Source of the DNA: Volvox africanus
Taxonomy: Eukaryota; Chlorophyta; Chlorophyceae; Chlamydomonadales; Volvocaceae
DNA length: 64,000 nt
Reading direction: 5' to 3'
NCBI GenBank assembly: GCA_030268105.1
Contig: BSDZ01000101.1
Location: forward strand, 310,001-374,000
The notes under the pieces are model-generated. The model was not told the origin of the DNA. It was given only the letters and a program-made list of their open reading frames with translations, and ran no database searches. The translations under genes and the position numbers were made by a program. This document shows, in pieces, positions 12,474 through 26,701 of this stretch (its first letter is position 1; every line of letters starts with the position of its first letter).

Positions 12474-13396
12474 GGCGTTGAGCACACCTCCACGTGGGAA
12501 AGGCCTACAGTTCGGGAGATGGAGATTGTGACTTGGAAGACCCTTATGTTTCAATTGAAGAGCCACACCAGCCATCTCTCGGCTCGGCTCTCACCACCCA
12601 GCACCCTCATGCACGCACCATCCCTGCCCACATGCAGGCAGAGGATTAAGGGACTTGACATCCTGCCCCTGCATGTGTGTTCATGCATATATGTCCATGT
12701 CTATTATTCATGTACCACTCCACACTCTTTACTTCCCTCACTGCTTGTATCTATTCATCCAAGCAAGCAATGAACTTGTGTGGTAGTGACTCCCTTGTGT
12801 AGCTTAACTGCCATGGTCGTCGCTACAATCATATCTCACACTGTCACGCTTATACCTTGATAAGCATGGTGTAGATATCAATCTAAATCGATGCGGGTCT
12901 AAGCGCGCTGCTATGTAATTATCCCGTGCTGCATACGTGGACTTGCCTTCTTGCAGTAACCGCACCTTGAGTCACACTTCTCACGCTTATGCATGGATCA
13001 TGCAGGCATTGATGTAATAATATAGCGGATATCATTGCTAATTAACTACGTACACCGGCCTGCGGCCTGCTCCGCGCATTGTCAGTTGTTGCAATATTGG
13101 TTATGCTGGCAGCGCCACACATGTCATACCAATCTCGAGTATTCATCCATGCAGGATTATGCAAGACTATACAAATATACTCAATGATCATAAGGCATTC
13201 AATTACGGGTCAGCAGTCTTCTCGTCAGGTCGCGTCGACCGACGCATCAACGATAAATATAAAAGCCGTAATACAACAGTGAGTACTGTGATGGTGCTGT
13301 TGAGGAGGCGTCTGTAGAGGCTAGGCCATAGCATGTTTCGTGCGTGCGGTATGGGTATGGGGGGTGTAGAGCGTGCAGTCGGCGGGCACACTTCTA

Positions 13397-13469
13397 GCGG
13401 ATTTAGCTCAGTTGGGAGAGCGCTAGACTGAAGATCTAGAGGACGCTAGTTCGATCCTAGCAATTCGCA
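13397..13469 (+). tRNA. tRNA-Phe(GAA), canonical class
   Basis: C56, full cloverleaf; downstream 7-bp deletion. Confidence 0.95.
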
Positions 13470-14427
13470 GGCGCTGAGCACACCTCCACGTGGGAAAGGC
13501 CTACAGTTCGGGAGATGGAGATTGTGACTTGGAAGACCCTTATGTTTCAATTGAAGAGCCACACCAGCCATCTCTCGGCTCGGCTCTCACCACCCTCATG
13601 CACGCACCATCCCTGCCCACATGCAGGCAGAGGATTAAGGGACTTGACATCCTGCCCCTGCATGTGTGTTCATGCATATATGTCCATGTCTATTATTCAT
13701 GTACCACTCCACACTCTTTACTTCCCTCACTGCTTGTATCTATTCATCCAAGCAAGCAATGAACTTGTGTGGTAGTGACTCCCTTGTGTAGCTTAACTGC
13801 CATGGTCGTCGCTACAATCATATCTCACACCGTCACGCTTATACCTTGATAAGCATGGTGTAGATATCAATCTAAATCGATGCGGGTCTAAGCGCGCTGC
13901 TATGTAATTATCCCGTGCTGCATACGTGGACTTGCCTTCTTGCAGTAACCGCACCTTGAGTCACACTTCTCACGCTTATGCATGGATCATGCAGGCATTG
14001 ATGTAATAATATAGCGGATATCATTACGTATTGAATTACGCAATGTAATAATATAGCGGATATCATTGCTAATTAACTACGTACACCGGCCTGCGGCCTG
14101 CTCCGCGCATTGTCAGTTGTTGCAATATTGGTTATGCTGGCAGCGCCACACATGTCATACCAATCTCTAGTATTCATCCATGCAGGATTATGCAAGACTA
14201 TACAAATATACTCAATGATCATAAGGCATTCAATTACGGGTCAGCAGTCTTCTCGTCAGGTCGCGTCGACCGACGCATCAACGATAAATATAAAAGCCGT
14301 AATACAACAGTGAGTACTGTGATGGTGCTGTTGAGGAGGCGTCTGTAGAGGCTAGGCCATAGCATGTTTCGTGCGTGCGGTATGGGTATGGGGGGTGTAG
14401 AGCGTGCAGTCGGCGGGCACACTTCTA

Positions 14428-14500
14428 GCGGATTTAGCTCAGTTGGGAGAGCGCTAGACTGAAGATCTAGAGGACGCTAGTTTGATCCTAGCAATTCGCA
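14428..14500 (+). tRNA. tRNA-Phe(GAA), T56 variant
   Basis: T56. First unit of the 6137-bp higher-order repeat; its twin lies at 20565. Confidence 0.87.
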
Positions 14501-15458
14501 GGCGCTGAGCACACCTCCACGTGGGAAAGGCCTACAGTTCGGGAGATGGAGATTGTGACTTGGAAGACCCTTATGTTTCAATTGAAGAGCCACACCAGCC
14601 ATCTCTCGGCTCGGCTCTCACCACCCTCATGCACGCACCATCCCTGCCCACATGCAGGCAGAGGATTAAGGGACTTGACATCCTGCCCCTGCATGTGTGT
14701 TCATGCATATATGTCCATGTCTATTATTCATGTACCACTCCACACTCTTTACTTCCCTCACTGCTTGTATCTATTCATCCAAGCAAGCAATGAACTTGTG
14801 TGGTAGTGACTCCCTTGTGTAGCTTAACTGCCATGGTCGTCGCTACAATCATATCTCACACCGTCACGCTTATACCTTGATAAGCATGGTGTAGATATCA
14901 ATCTAAATCGATGCGGGTCTAAGCGCGCTGCTATGTAATTATCCCGTGCTGCATACGTGGACTTGCCTTCTTGCAGTAACCGCACCTTGAGTCACACTTC
15001 TCACGCTTATGCATGGATCATGCAGGCATTGATGTAATAATATAGCGGATATCATTACGTATTGAATTACGCAATGTAATAATATAGCGGATATCATTGC
15101 TAATTAACTACGTACACCGGCCTGCGGCCTGCTCCGCGCATTGTCAGTTGTTGCAATATTGGTTATGCTGGCAGCGCCACACATGTCATACCAATCTCTA
15201 GTATTCATCCATGCAGGATTATGCAAGACTATACAAATATACTCAATGATCATAAGGCATTCAATTACGGGTCAGCAGTCTTCTCGTCAGGTCGCGTCGA
15301 CCGACGCATCAACGATAAATATAAAAGCCGTAATACAACAGTGAGTACTGTGATGGTGCTGTTGAGGAGGCGTCTGTAGAGGCTAGGCCATAGCATGTTT
15401 CGTGCGTGCGGTATGGGTATGGGGGGTGTAGAGCGTGCAGTCGGCGGGCACACTTCTA

Positions 15459-15531
15459 GCGGATTTAGCTCAGTTGGGAGAGCGCTAGACTGAAGATCTA
15501 GAGGACGCTAGTTCGATCCTAGCAATTCGCA
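15459..15531 (+). tRNA. tRNA-Phe(GAA), canonical class
   Basis: C56, intact. Upstream CTCTAG replaces CTCGAG, shared with its twin at 21596. Confidence 0.95.
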
Positions 15532-16454
15532 GGCGCTGAGCACACCTCCACGTGGGAAAGGCCTACAGTTCGGGAGATGGAGATTGTGACTTGGAAGACC
15601 CTTATGTTTCAATTGAAGAGCCACACCAGCCATCTCTCGGCTCGGCTCTCACCACCCAGCACCCTCATGCACGCACCATCCCTGCCCACATGCAGGCAGA
15701 GGATTAAGGGACTTGACATCCTGCCCCTGCATGTGTGTTCATGCATATATGTCCATGTCTATTATTCATGTACCACTCCACACTCTTTACTTCCCTCACT
15801 GCTTGTATCTATTCATCCAAGCAAGCAATGAACTTGTGTGGTAGTGACTCCCTTGTGTAGCTTAACTGCCATGGTCGTCGCTACAATCATATCTCACACC
15901 GTCACGCTTATACCTTGATAAGCATGGTGTAGATATCAATCTAAATCGATGCGGGTCTAAGCGCGCTGCTATGTAATTATCCCGTGCTGCATACGTGGAC
16001 TTGCCTTCTTGCAGTAACCGCACCTTGAGTCACACTTCTCACGCTTATGCATGGATCATGCAGGCATTGATGTAATAATATAGCGGATATCATTGCTAAT
16101 TAACTACGTACACCGGCCTGTGGCCTGCTCCGCGCATTGTCAGTTGTTGCAATATTGGTTATGCTGGCAGCGCCACACATGTCATACCAATCTCGAGTAT
16201 TCATCCATGCAGGATTATGCAAGACTATACAAATATACTCAATGATCATAAGGCATTCAATTACGGGTCAGCAGTCTTCTCGTCAGGTCGCGTCGACCGA
16301 CGCATCAACGATAAATATAAAAGCCGTAATACAACAGTGAGTACTGTGATGGTGCTGTTGAGGAGGCGTCTGTAGGGGCTAGGCCATAGCATGTTTCGTG
16401 CGTGCGGTATGGGTATGGGGGGTGTAGAGCGTGCAGTCGGCGGGCACACATCTA

Positions 16455-16527
16455 GCGGATTTAGCTCAGTTGGGAGAGCGCTAGACTGAAGATCTAGAGG
16501 ACGCTAGTTCGATCCTAGCAATTCGCA
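16455..16527 (+). tRNA. tRNA-Phe(GAA), canonical class
   Basis: C56, intact. Unit marker CCTGTGGCC upstream, shared with its twin at 22592. Confidence 0.95.
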
Positions 16528-17492
16528 GGCGCTGAGCACACCTCCACGTGGGAAAGGCCTACAGTTCGGGAGATGGAGATTGTGACTTGGAAGACCCTTA
16601 TGTTTCAATTGAAGAGCCACACCAGCCATCTCTCGGCTCGGCTCTCACCGCCCAGCACCCTCATGCACGCACCATCCCTGCCCACATGCAGGCAGAGGAT
16701 TAAGGGACTTGACATCCTGCCCCTGCATGTGTGTTCATGCATATATGTCCATGTCTATTATTCATGTACCACTCCACACTCTTTACTTCCCTCACTGCTT
16801 GTATCTATTCATCCAAGCAAGCAATGAACTTGTGTGGTAGTGACTCCCTTGTGTAGCTTAACTGCCATGGTCGTCGCTACAATCATATCTCACACTGTCA
16901 CGCTTATACCTTGATAAGCATGGTGTAGATATCAATCTAAATCGATGCGGGTCTAAGCGCGCTGCTATGTAATTATCCCGTGCTGCATACGTGGACTTGC
17001 CTTCTTGCAGTAACCGCACCTTGAGTCACACTTCTCACGCTTATGCATGGATCATGCAGGCATTGATGTAATAATATAGCGGATATCATTACGTATTGAA
17101 TTACGCAATGTAATAATATAGCGGATATCATTGCTAATTAACTACGTACACCGGCCTGCGGCCTGCTCCGCGCATTGTCAGTTGTTGCAATATTGGTTAT
17201 GCTGGCAGCGCCACACATGTCATACCAATCTCGAGTATTCATCCATGCAGGATTATGCAAGACTATACAAATATACTCAATGATCATAAGGCATTCAATT
17301 ACGGGTCAGCAGTCTTCTCGTCAGGTCGCGTCGACCGACGCATCAACGATAAATATAAAAGCCGTAATACAACAGTGAGTACTGTGATGGTGCTGTTGAG
17401 GAGGCGTCTGTAGGGGCTAGGCCATAGCATGTTTCGTGCGTGCGGTATGGGTATGAGGGGTGTAGAGCGTGCAGTCGGCGGGCACACTTCTA

Positions 17493-17565
17493 GCGGATTT
17501 AGCTCAGTTGGGAGAGCGCTAGACTGAAGATCTAGAGGACGCTAGTTCGATCCTAGCAATTCGCA
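17493..17565 (+). tRNA. tRNA-Phe(GAA), canonical class
   Basis: C56, intact. 42-bp insertion upstream; twin at 23630. Confidence 0.95.
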
Positions 17566-18488
17566 GGCGCTGAGCACACCTCCACGTGGGAAAGGCCTAC
17601 AGTTCGGGAGATGGAGATTGTGACTTGGAAGACCCTTATGTTTCAATTGAAGAGCCACACCAGCCATCTCTCGGCTCGGCTCTCACCACCCAGCACCCTC
17701 ATGCACGCACCATCCCTGCCCACATGCAGGCAGAGGATTAAGGGACTTGACATCCTGCCCCTGCATGTGTGTTCATGCATATATGTCCATGTCTATTATT
17801 CATGTACCACTCCACACTCTTTACTTCCCTCACTGCTTGTATCTATTCATCCAAGCAAGCAATGAACTTGTGTGGTAGTGACTCCCTTGTGTAGCTTAAC
17901 TGCCATGGTCGTCGCTACAATCATATCTCACACCGTCACGCTTATACCTTGATAAGCATGGTGTAGATATCAATCTAAATCGATGCGGGTCTAAGCGCGC
18001 TGCTATGTAATTATCCCGTGCTGCATACGTGGACTTGCCTTCTTGCAGTAACCGCACCTTGAGTCACACTTCTCACGCTTATGCATGGATCATGCAGGCA
18101 TTGATGTAATAATATAGCGGATATCATTGCTAATTAACTACGTACACCAGCCTGCGGCCTGCTCCGCGCATTGTCAGTTGTTGCAATATTGGTTATGCTG
18201 GCAGCGCCACACATGTCATACCAATCTCGAGTATTCATCCATGCAGGATTATGCAAGACTATACAAATATACTCAATGATCATAAGGCATTCAATTACGG
18301 GTCAGCAGTCTTCTCGTCAGGTCGCGTCGACCGACGCATCAACGATAAATATAAAAGCCGTAATACAACAGTGAGTACTGTGATGGTGCTGTTGAGGAGG
18401 CGTCTGTAGAGGCTAGGCCATAGCATGTTTCGTGCGTGCGGTATGGGTATGGGGGGTGTAGAGCGTGCAGTCGGCGGGCACACTTCTA

Positions 18489-18561
18489 GCGGATTTAGCT
18501 CAGTTGGGAGAGCGCTAGACTGAAGATCTAGAGGACGCTAGTTCGATCCTAGCAATTCGCA
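18489..18561 (+). tRNA. tRNA-Phe(GAA), canonical class
   Basis: C56, intact. The unit lacks the 42-bp insertion that its higher-order counterpart at 24668 has. Confidence 0.95.
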
Positions 18562-19526
18562 GGCGCTGAGCACACCTCCACGTGGGAAAGGCCTACAGTT
18601 CGGGAGATGGAGATTGTGACTTGGAAGACCCTTATGTTTCAATTGAAGAGCCACACCAGCCATCTCTCGGCTCGGCTCTCACCACCCAGCACCCTCATGC
18701 ACGCACCATCCCTGCCCACATGCAGGCAGAGGATTAAGGGACTTGACATCCTGCCCCTGCATGTGTGTTCATGCATATATGTCCATGTCTATTATTCATG
18801 TACCACTCCACACTCTTTACTTCCCTCACTGCTTGTATCTATTCATCCAAGCAAGCAATGAACTTGTGTGGTAGTGACTCCCTTGTGTAGCTTAACTGCC
18901 ATGGTCGTCGCTACAATCATATCTCACACTGTCACGCTTATACCTTGATAAGCATGGTGTAGATATCAATCTAAATCGATGCGGGTCTAAGCGCGCTGCT
19001 ATGTAATTATCCCGTGCTGCATACGTGGACTTGCCTTCTTGCAGTAACCGCACCTTGAGTCACACTTCTCACGCTTATGCATGGATCATGCAGGCATTGA
19101 TGTAATAATATAGCGGATATCATTACGTATTGAATTACGCAATGTAATAATATAGCGGATATCATTGCTAATTAACTACGTACACCAGCCTGCGGCCTGC
19201 TCCGCGCATTGTCAGTTGTTGCAATATTGGTTATGCTGGCAGCGCCACACATGTCATACCAATCTCGAGTATTCATCCATGCAGGATTATGCAAGACTAT
19301 ACAAATATACTCAATGATCATAAGGCATTCAATTACGGGTCAGCAGTCTTCTCGTCAGGTCGCGTCGACCGACGCATCAACGATAAATATAAAAGCCGTA
19401 ATACAACAGTGAGTACTGTGATGGTGCTGTTGAGGAGGCGTCTGTAGGGGCTAGGCCATAGCATGTTTCGTGCGTGCGGTATGGGTATGGGGGGTGTAGA
19501 GCGTGCAGTCGGCGGGCACACTTCTA

Positions 19527-19599
19527 GCGGATTTAGCTCAGTTGGGAGAGCGCTAGACTGAAGATCTAGAGGACGCTAGTTCGATCCTAGCAATTCGCA
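19527..19599 (+). tRNA. tRNA-Phe(GAA), canonical class
   Basis: C56, intact; upstream marker CACCAGCCTG shared with the unit at 25706. Confidence 0.95.
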
Positions 19600-20564
19600 G
19601 GCGCTGAGCACACCTCCACGTGGGAAAGGCCTACAGTTCGGGAGATGGAGATTGTGACTTGGAAGACCCTTATGTTTCAATTGAAGAGCCACACCAGCCA
19701 TCTCTCGGCTCGGCTCTCACCACCCAGCACCCTCATGCACGCACCATCCCTGCCCACATGCAGGCAGAGGATTAAGGGACTTGACATCCTGCCCCTGCAT
19801 GTGTGTTCATGCATATATGTCCATGTCTATTATTCATGTACCACTCCACACTCTTTACTTCCCTCACTGCTTGTATCTATTCATCCAAGCAAGCAATGAA
19901 CTTGTGTGGTAGTGACTCCCTTGTGTAGCTTAACTGCCATGGTCGTCGCTACAATCATATCTCACACCGTCACGCTTATACCTTGATAAGCATGGTGTAG
20001 ATATCAATCTAAATCGATGCGGGTCTAAGCGCGCTGCTATGTAATTATCCCGTGCTGCATACGTGGACTTGCCTTCTTGCAGTAACCGCACCTTGAGTCA
20101 CACTTCTCACGCTTATGCATGGATCATGCAGGCATTGATGTAATAATATAGCGGATATCATTACGTATTGAATTACGCAATGTAATAATATAGCGGATAT
20201 CATTGCTAATTAACTACGTACACCGGCCTGCGGCCTGCTCCGCGCATTGTCAGTTGTTGCAATATTGGTTATGCTGGCAGCGCCACACATGTCATACCAA
20301 TCTCTAGTATTCATCCATGCAGGATTATGCAAGACTATACAAATATACTCAATGATCATAAGGCATTCAATTACGGGTCAGCAGTCTTCTCGTCAGGTCG
20401 CGTCGACCGACGCATCAACGATAAATATAAAAGCCGTAATACAACAGTGAGTACTGTGATGGTGCTGTTGAGGAGGCGTCTGTAGAGGCTAGGCCATAGC
20501 ATGTTTCGTGCGTGCGGTATGGGTATGGGGGGTGTAGAGCGTGCAGTCGGCGGGCACACTTCTA

Positions 20565-20637
20565 GCGGATTTAGCTCAGTTGGGAGAGCGCTAGACTGAA
20601 GATCTAGAGGACGCTAGTTTGATCCTAGCAATTCGCA
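20565..20637 (+). tRNA. tRNA-Phe(GAA), T56 variant
   Basis: T56; second copy of the 14428 unit in the 6137-bp repeat. Confidence 0.87.
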
Positions 20638-21595
20638 GGCGCTGAGCACACCTCCACGTGGGAAAGGCCTACAGTTCGGGAGATGGAGATTGTGACTTGG
20701 AAGACCCTTATGTTTCAATTGAAGAGCCACACCAGCCATCTCTCGGCTCGGCTCTCACCACCCTCATGCACGCACCATCCCTGCCCACATGCAGGCAGAG
20801 GATTAAGGGACTTGACATCCTGCCCCTGCATGTGTGTTCATGCATATATGTCCATGTCTATTATTCATGTACCACTCCACACTCTTTACTTCCCTCACTG
20901 CTTGTATCTATTCATCCAAGCAAGCAATGAACTTGTGTGGTAGTGACTCCCTTGTGTAGCTTAACTGCCATGGTCGTCGCTACAATCATATCTCACACCG
21001 TCACGCTTATACCTTGATAAGCATGGTGTAGATATCAATCTAAATCGATGCGGGTCTAAGCGCGCTGCTATGTAATTATCCCGTGCTGCATACGTGGACT
21101 TGCCTTCTTGCAGTAACCGCACCTTGAGTCACACTTCTCACGCTTATGCATGGATCATGCAGGCATTGATGTAATAATATAGCGGATATCATTACGTATT
21201 GAATTACGCAATGTAATAATATAGCGGATATCATTGCTAATTAACTACGTACACCGGCCTGCGGCCTGCTCCGCGCATTGTCAGTTGTTGCAATATTGGT
21301 TATGCTGGCAGCGCCACACATGTCATACCAATCTCTAGTATTCATCCATGCAGGATTATGCAAGACTATACAAATATACTCAATGATCATAAGGCATTCA
21401 ATTACGGGTCAGCAGTCTTCTCGTCAGGTCGCGTCGACCGACGCATCAACGATAAATATAAAAGCCGTAATACAACAGTGAGTACTGTGATGGTGCTGTT
21501 GAGGAGGCGTCTGTAGAGGCTAGGCCATAGCATGTTTCGTGCGTGCGGTATGGGTATGGGGGGTGTAGAGCGTGCAGTCGGCGGGCACACTTCTA

Positions 21596-21668
21596 GCGGA
21601 TTTAGCTCAGTTGGGAGAGCGCTAGACTGAAGATCTAGAGGACGCTAGTTCGATCCTAGCAATTCGCA
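21596..21668 (+). tRNA. tRNA-Phe(GAA), canonical class
   Basis: C56, intact; twin of 15459. Confidence 0.95.
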
Positions 21669-22591
21669 GGCGCTGAGCACACCTCCACGTGGGAAAGGCC
21701 TACAGTTCGGGAGATGGAGATTGTGACTTGGAAGACCCTTATGTTTCAATTGAAGAGCCACACCAGCCATCTCTCGGCTCGGCTCTCACCACCCAGCACC
21801 CTCATGCACGCACCATCCCTGCCCACATGCAGGCAGAGGATTAAGGGACTTGACATCCTGCCCCTGCATGTGTGTTCATGCATATATGTCCATGTCTATT
21901 ATTCATGTACCACTCCACACTCTTTACTTCCCTCACTGCTTGTATCTATTCATCCAAGCAAGCAATGAACTTGTGTGGTAGTGACTCCCTTGTGTAGCTT
22001 AACTGCCATGGTCGTCGCTACAATCATATCTCACACCGTCACGCTTATACCTTGATAAGCATGGTGTAGATATCAATCTAAATCGATGCGGGTCTAAGCG
22101 CGCTGCTATGTAATTATCCCGTGCTGCATACGTGGACTTGCCTTCTTGCAGTAACCGCACCTTGAGTCACACTTCTCACGCTTATGCATGGATCATGCAG
22201 GCATTGATGTAATAATATAGCGGATATCATTGCTAATTAACTACGTACACCGGCCTGTGGCCTGCTCCGCGCATTGTCAGTTGTTGCAATATTGGTTATG
22301 CTGGCAGCGCCACACATGTCATACCAATCTCGAGTATTCATCCATGCAGGATTATGCAAGACTATACAAATATACTCAATGATCATAAGGCATTCAATTA
22401 CGGGTCAGCAGTCTTCTCGTCAGGTCGCGTCGACCGACGCATCAACGATAAATATAAAAGCCGTAATACAACAGTGAGTACTGTGATGGTGCTGTTGAGG
22501 AGGCGTCTGTAGGGGCTAGGCCATAGCATGTTTCGTGCGTGCGGTATGGGTATGGGGGGTGTAGAGCGTGCAGTCGGCGGGCACACATCTA

Positions 22592-22664
22592 GCGGATTTA
22601 GCTCAGTTGGGAGAGCGCTAGACTGAAGATCTAGAGGACGCTAGTTCGATCCTAGCAATTCGCA
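22592..22664 (+). tRNA. tRNA-Phe(GAA), canonical class
   Basis: C56, intact; twin of 16455. Confidence 0.95.
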
Positions 22665-23629
22665 GGCGCTGAGCACACCTCCACGTGGGAAAGGCCTACA
22701 GTTCGGGAGATGGAGATTGTGACTTGGAAGACCCTTATGTTTCAATTGAAGAGCCACACCAGCCATCTCTCGGCTCGGCTCTCACCGCCCAGCACCCTCA
22801 TGCACGCACCATCCCTGCCCACATGCAGGCAGAGGATTAAGGGACTTGACATCCTGCCCCTGCATGTGTGTTCATGCATATATGTCCATGTCTATTATTC
22901 ATGTACCACTCCACACTCTTTACTTCCCTCACTGCTTGTATCTATTCATCCAAGCAAGCAATGAACTTGTGTGGTAGTGACTCCCTTGTGTAGCTTAACT
23001 GCCATGGTCGTCGCTACAATCATATCTCACACTGTCACGCTTATACCTTGATAAGCATGGTGTAGATATCAATCTAAATCGATGCGGGTCTAAGCGCGCT
23101 GCTATGTAATTATCCCGTGCTGCATACGTGGACTTGCCTTCTTGCAGTAACCGCACCTTGAGTCACACTTCTCACGCTTATGCATGGATCATGCAGGCAT
23201 TGATGTAATAATATAGCGGATATCATTACGTATTGAATTACGCAATGTAATAATATAGCGGATATCATTGCTAATTAACTACGTACACCGGCCTGCGGCC
23301 TGCTCCGCGCATTGTCAGTTGTTGCAATATTGGTTATGCTGGCAGCGCCACACATGTCATACCAATCTCGAGTATTCATCCATGCAGGATTATGCAAGAC
23401 TATACAAATATACTCAATGATCATAAGGCATTCAATTACGGGTCAGCAGTCTTCTCGTCAGGTCGCGTCGACCGACGCATCAACGATAAATATAAAAGCC
23501 GTAATACAACAGTGAGTACTGTGATGGTGCTGTTGAGGAGGCGTCTGTAGGGGCTAGGCCATAGCATGTTTCGTGCGTGCGGTATGGGTATGAGGGGTGT
23601 AGAGCGTGCAGTCGGCGGGCACACTTCTA

Positions 23630-23702
23630 GCGGATTTAGCTCAGTTGGGAGAGCGCTAGACTGAAGATCTAGAGGACGCTAGTTCGATCCTAGCAATTCG
23701 CA
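23630..23702 (+). tRNA. tRNA-Phe(GAA), canonical class
   Basis: C56, intact; twin of 17493. Confidence 0.95.
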
Positions 23703-24667
23703 GGCGCTGAGCACACCTCCACGTGGGAAAGGCCTACAGTTCGGGAGATGGAGATTGTGACTTGGAAGACCCTTATGTTTCAATTGAAGAGCCACACCAG
23801 CCATCTCTCGGCTCGGCTCTCACCACCCAGCACCCTCATGCACGCACCATCCCTGCCCACATGCAGGCAGAGGATTAAGGGACTTGACATCCTGCCCCTG
23901 CATGTGTGTTCATGCATATATGTCCATGTCTATTATTCATGTACCACTCCACACTCTTTACTTCCCTCACTGCTTGTATCTATTCATCCAAGCAAGCAAT
24001 GAACTTGTGTGGTAGTGACTCCCTTGTGTAGCTTAACTGCCATGGTCGTCGCTACAATCATATCTCACACCGTCACGCTTATACCTTGATAAGCATGGTG
24101 TAGATATCAATCTAAATCGATGCGGGTCTAAGCGCGCTGCTATGTAATTATCCCGTGCTGCATACGTGGACTTGCCTTCTTGCAGTAACCGCACCTTGAG
24201 TCACACTTCTCACGCTTATGCATGGATCATGCAGGCATTGATGTAATAATATAGCGGATATCATTACGTATTGAATTACGTGATGTAATAATATAGCGGA
24301 TATCATTGCTAATTAACTACGTACACCGGCCTGCGGCCTGCTCCGCGCATTGTCAGTTGTTGCAATATTGGTTATGCTGGCAGCGCCACACATGTCATAC
24401 CAATCTCGAGTATTCATCCATGCAGGATTATGCAAGACTATACAAATATACTCAATGATCATAAGGCATTCAATTACGGGTCAGCAGTCTTCTCGTCAGG
24501 TCGCGTCGACTGACGCATCAACGATAAATATAAAAGCCGTAATACAACAGTGAGTACTGTGATGGTGCTGTTGAGGAGGCGTCTGTAGAGGCTAGGCCAT
24601 AGCATGTTTCGTGCGTGCGGTATGGGTATGGGGGGTGTAGAGCGTGCAGTCGGCGGGCACACTTCTA

Positions 24668-24740
24668 GCGGATTTAGCTCAGTTGGGAGAGCGCTAGACT
24701 GAAGATCTAGAGGACGCTAGTTCGATCCTAGCAATTCGCA
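24668..24740 (+). tRNA. tRNA-Phe(GAA), canonical class
   Basis: C56, intact. The unit has the TTACGTGATG version of the 42-bp insertion and CGACTGACGC upstream, shared with 28732 and 34926. Confidence 0.95.
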
Positions 24741-25705
24741 GGCGCTGAGCACACCTCCACGTGGGAAAGGCCTACAGTTCGGGAGATGGAGATTGTGACT
24801 TGGAAGACCCTTATGTTTCAATTGAAGAGCCACACCAGCCATCTCTCGGCTCGGCTCTCACCACCCAGCACCCTCATGCACGCACCATCCCTGCCCACAT
24901 GCAGGCAGAGGATTAAGGGACTTGACATCCTGCCCCTGCATGTGTGTTCATGCATATATGTCCATGTCTATTATTCATGTACCACTCCACACTCTTTACT
25001 TCCCTCACTGCTTGTATCTATTCATCCAAGCAAGCAATGAACTTGTGTGGTAGTGACTCCCTTGTGTAGCTTAACTGCCATGGTCGTCGCTACAATCATA
25101 TCTCACACTGTCACGCTTATACCTTGATAAGCATGGTGTAGATATCAATCTAAATCGATGCGGGTCTAAGCGCGCTGCTATGTAATTATCCCGTGCTGCA
25201 TACGTGGACTTGCCTTCTTGCAGTAACCGCACCTTGAGTCACACTTCTCACGCTTATGCATGGATCATGCAGGCATTGATGTAATAATATAGCGGATATC
25301 ATTACGTATTGAATTACGCAATGTAATAATATAGCGGATATCATTGCTAATTAACTACGTACACCAGCCTGCGGCCTGCTCCGCGCATTGTCAGTTGTTG
25401 CAATATTGGTTATGCTGGCAGCGCCACACATGTCATACCAATCTCGAGTATTCATCCATGCAGGATTATGCAAGACTATACAAATATACTCAATGATCAT
25501 AAGGCATTCAATTACGGGTCAGCAGTCTTCTCGTCAGGTCGCGTCGACCGACGCATCAACGATAAATATAAAAGCCGTAATACAACAGTGAGTACTGTGA
25601 TGGTGCTGTTGAGGAGGCGTCTGTAGGGGCTAGGCCATAGCATGTTTCGTGCGTGCGGTATGGGTATGGGGGGTGTAGAGCGTGCAGTCGGCGGGCACAC
25701 TTCTA

Positions 25706-25778
25706 GCGGATTTAGCTCAGTTGGGAGAGCGCTAGACTGAAGATCTAGAGGACGCTAGTTCGATCCTAGCAATTCGCA
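25706..25778 (+). tRNA. tRNA-Phe(GAA), canonical class
   Basis: C56, intact; 42-bp insertion upstream. Confidence 0.95.
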
Positions 25779-26701
25779 GGCGCTGAGCACACCTCCACGT
25801 GGGAAAGGCCTACAGTTCGGGAGATGGAGATTGTGACTTGGAAGACCCTTATGTTTCAATTGAAGAGCCACACCAGCCATCTCTCGGCTCGGCTCTCACC
25901 ACCCAGCACCCTCATGCACGCACCATCCCTGCCCACATGCAGGCAGAGGATTAAGGGACTTGACATCCTGCCCCTGCATGTGTGTTCATGCATATATGTC
26001 CATGTCTATTATTCATGTACCACTCCACACTCTTTACTTCCCTCACTGCTTGTATCTATTCATCCAAGCAAGCAATGAACTTGTGTGGTAGTGACTCCCT
26101 TGTGTAGCTTAACTGCCATGGTCGTCGCTACAATCATATCTCACACTGTCACGCTTATACCTTGATAAGCATGGTGTAGATATCAATCTAAATCGATGCG
26201 GGTCTAAGCGCGCTGCTATGTAATTATCCCGTGCTACATACGTGGACTTGCCTTCTTGCAGTAACCGCACCTTGAGTCACACTTCTCACGCTTATGCATG
26301 GATCATGCAGGCATTGATGTTATAATATAGCGGATATCATTGCTAATTAACTACGTACACCGGCCTGCGGCCTGCTCCGCGCATTGTCAGTTGTTGCAAT
26401 ATTGGTTATGCTGGCAGCGCCACACATGTCATACCAATCTCGAGTATTCATCCATGCAGGATTATGCAAGACTATACAAATATACTCAATGATCATAAGG
26501 CATTCAATTACGGGTCAGCAGTCTTCTCGTCAGGTCGTGTCGACCGACGCATCAACGATAAATATGAAAGCCGTAATACAACAGTGAGTACTGTGATGGT
26601 GCTGTTGAGGAGGCGTCTGTAGAGGCTAGGCCATAGCATGTTTCGTGCGTGCGGTATGGGTATGAGGATTGTAGAGCGTGCAGTCGGCAGGCACACTTCT
26701 A

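Larger units (their letters stand above)
14026..18127 (+). repeat. Higher-order repeat, copy 1
   Basis: Four consecutive units recur in the same order 6137 bp downstream. The match includes the 42-bp insertions, the 7-bp deletion in the first unit, the CTCTAG, CCTGTGGCC and CACCGCCCAG markers, and the T56/C56 tRNA order. The match is then broken by presence or absence of one 42-bp insertion and resumes, less exactly, for two more units. Confidence 0.85.
20163..24264 (+). repeat. Higher-order repeat, copy 2
   Basis: Second copy of the block at 14026. tRNA starts 20565, 21596, 22592 and 23630 correspond one-to-one at offset 6137 with 14428, 15459, 16455 and 17493. Confidence 0.85.
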
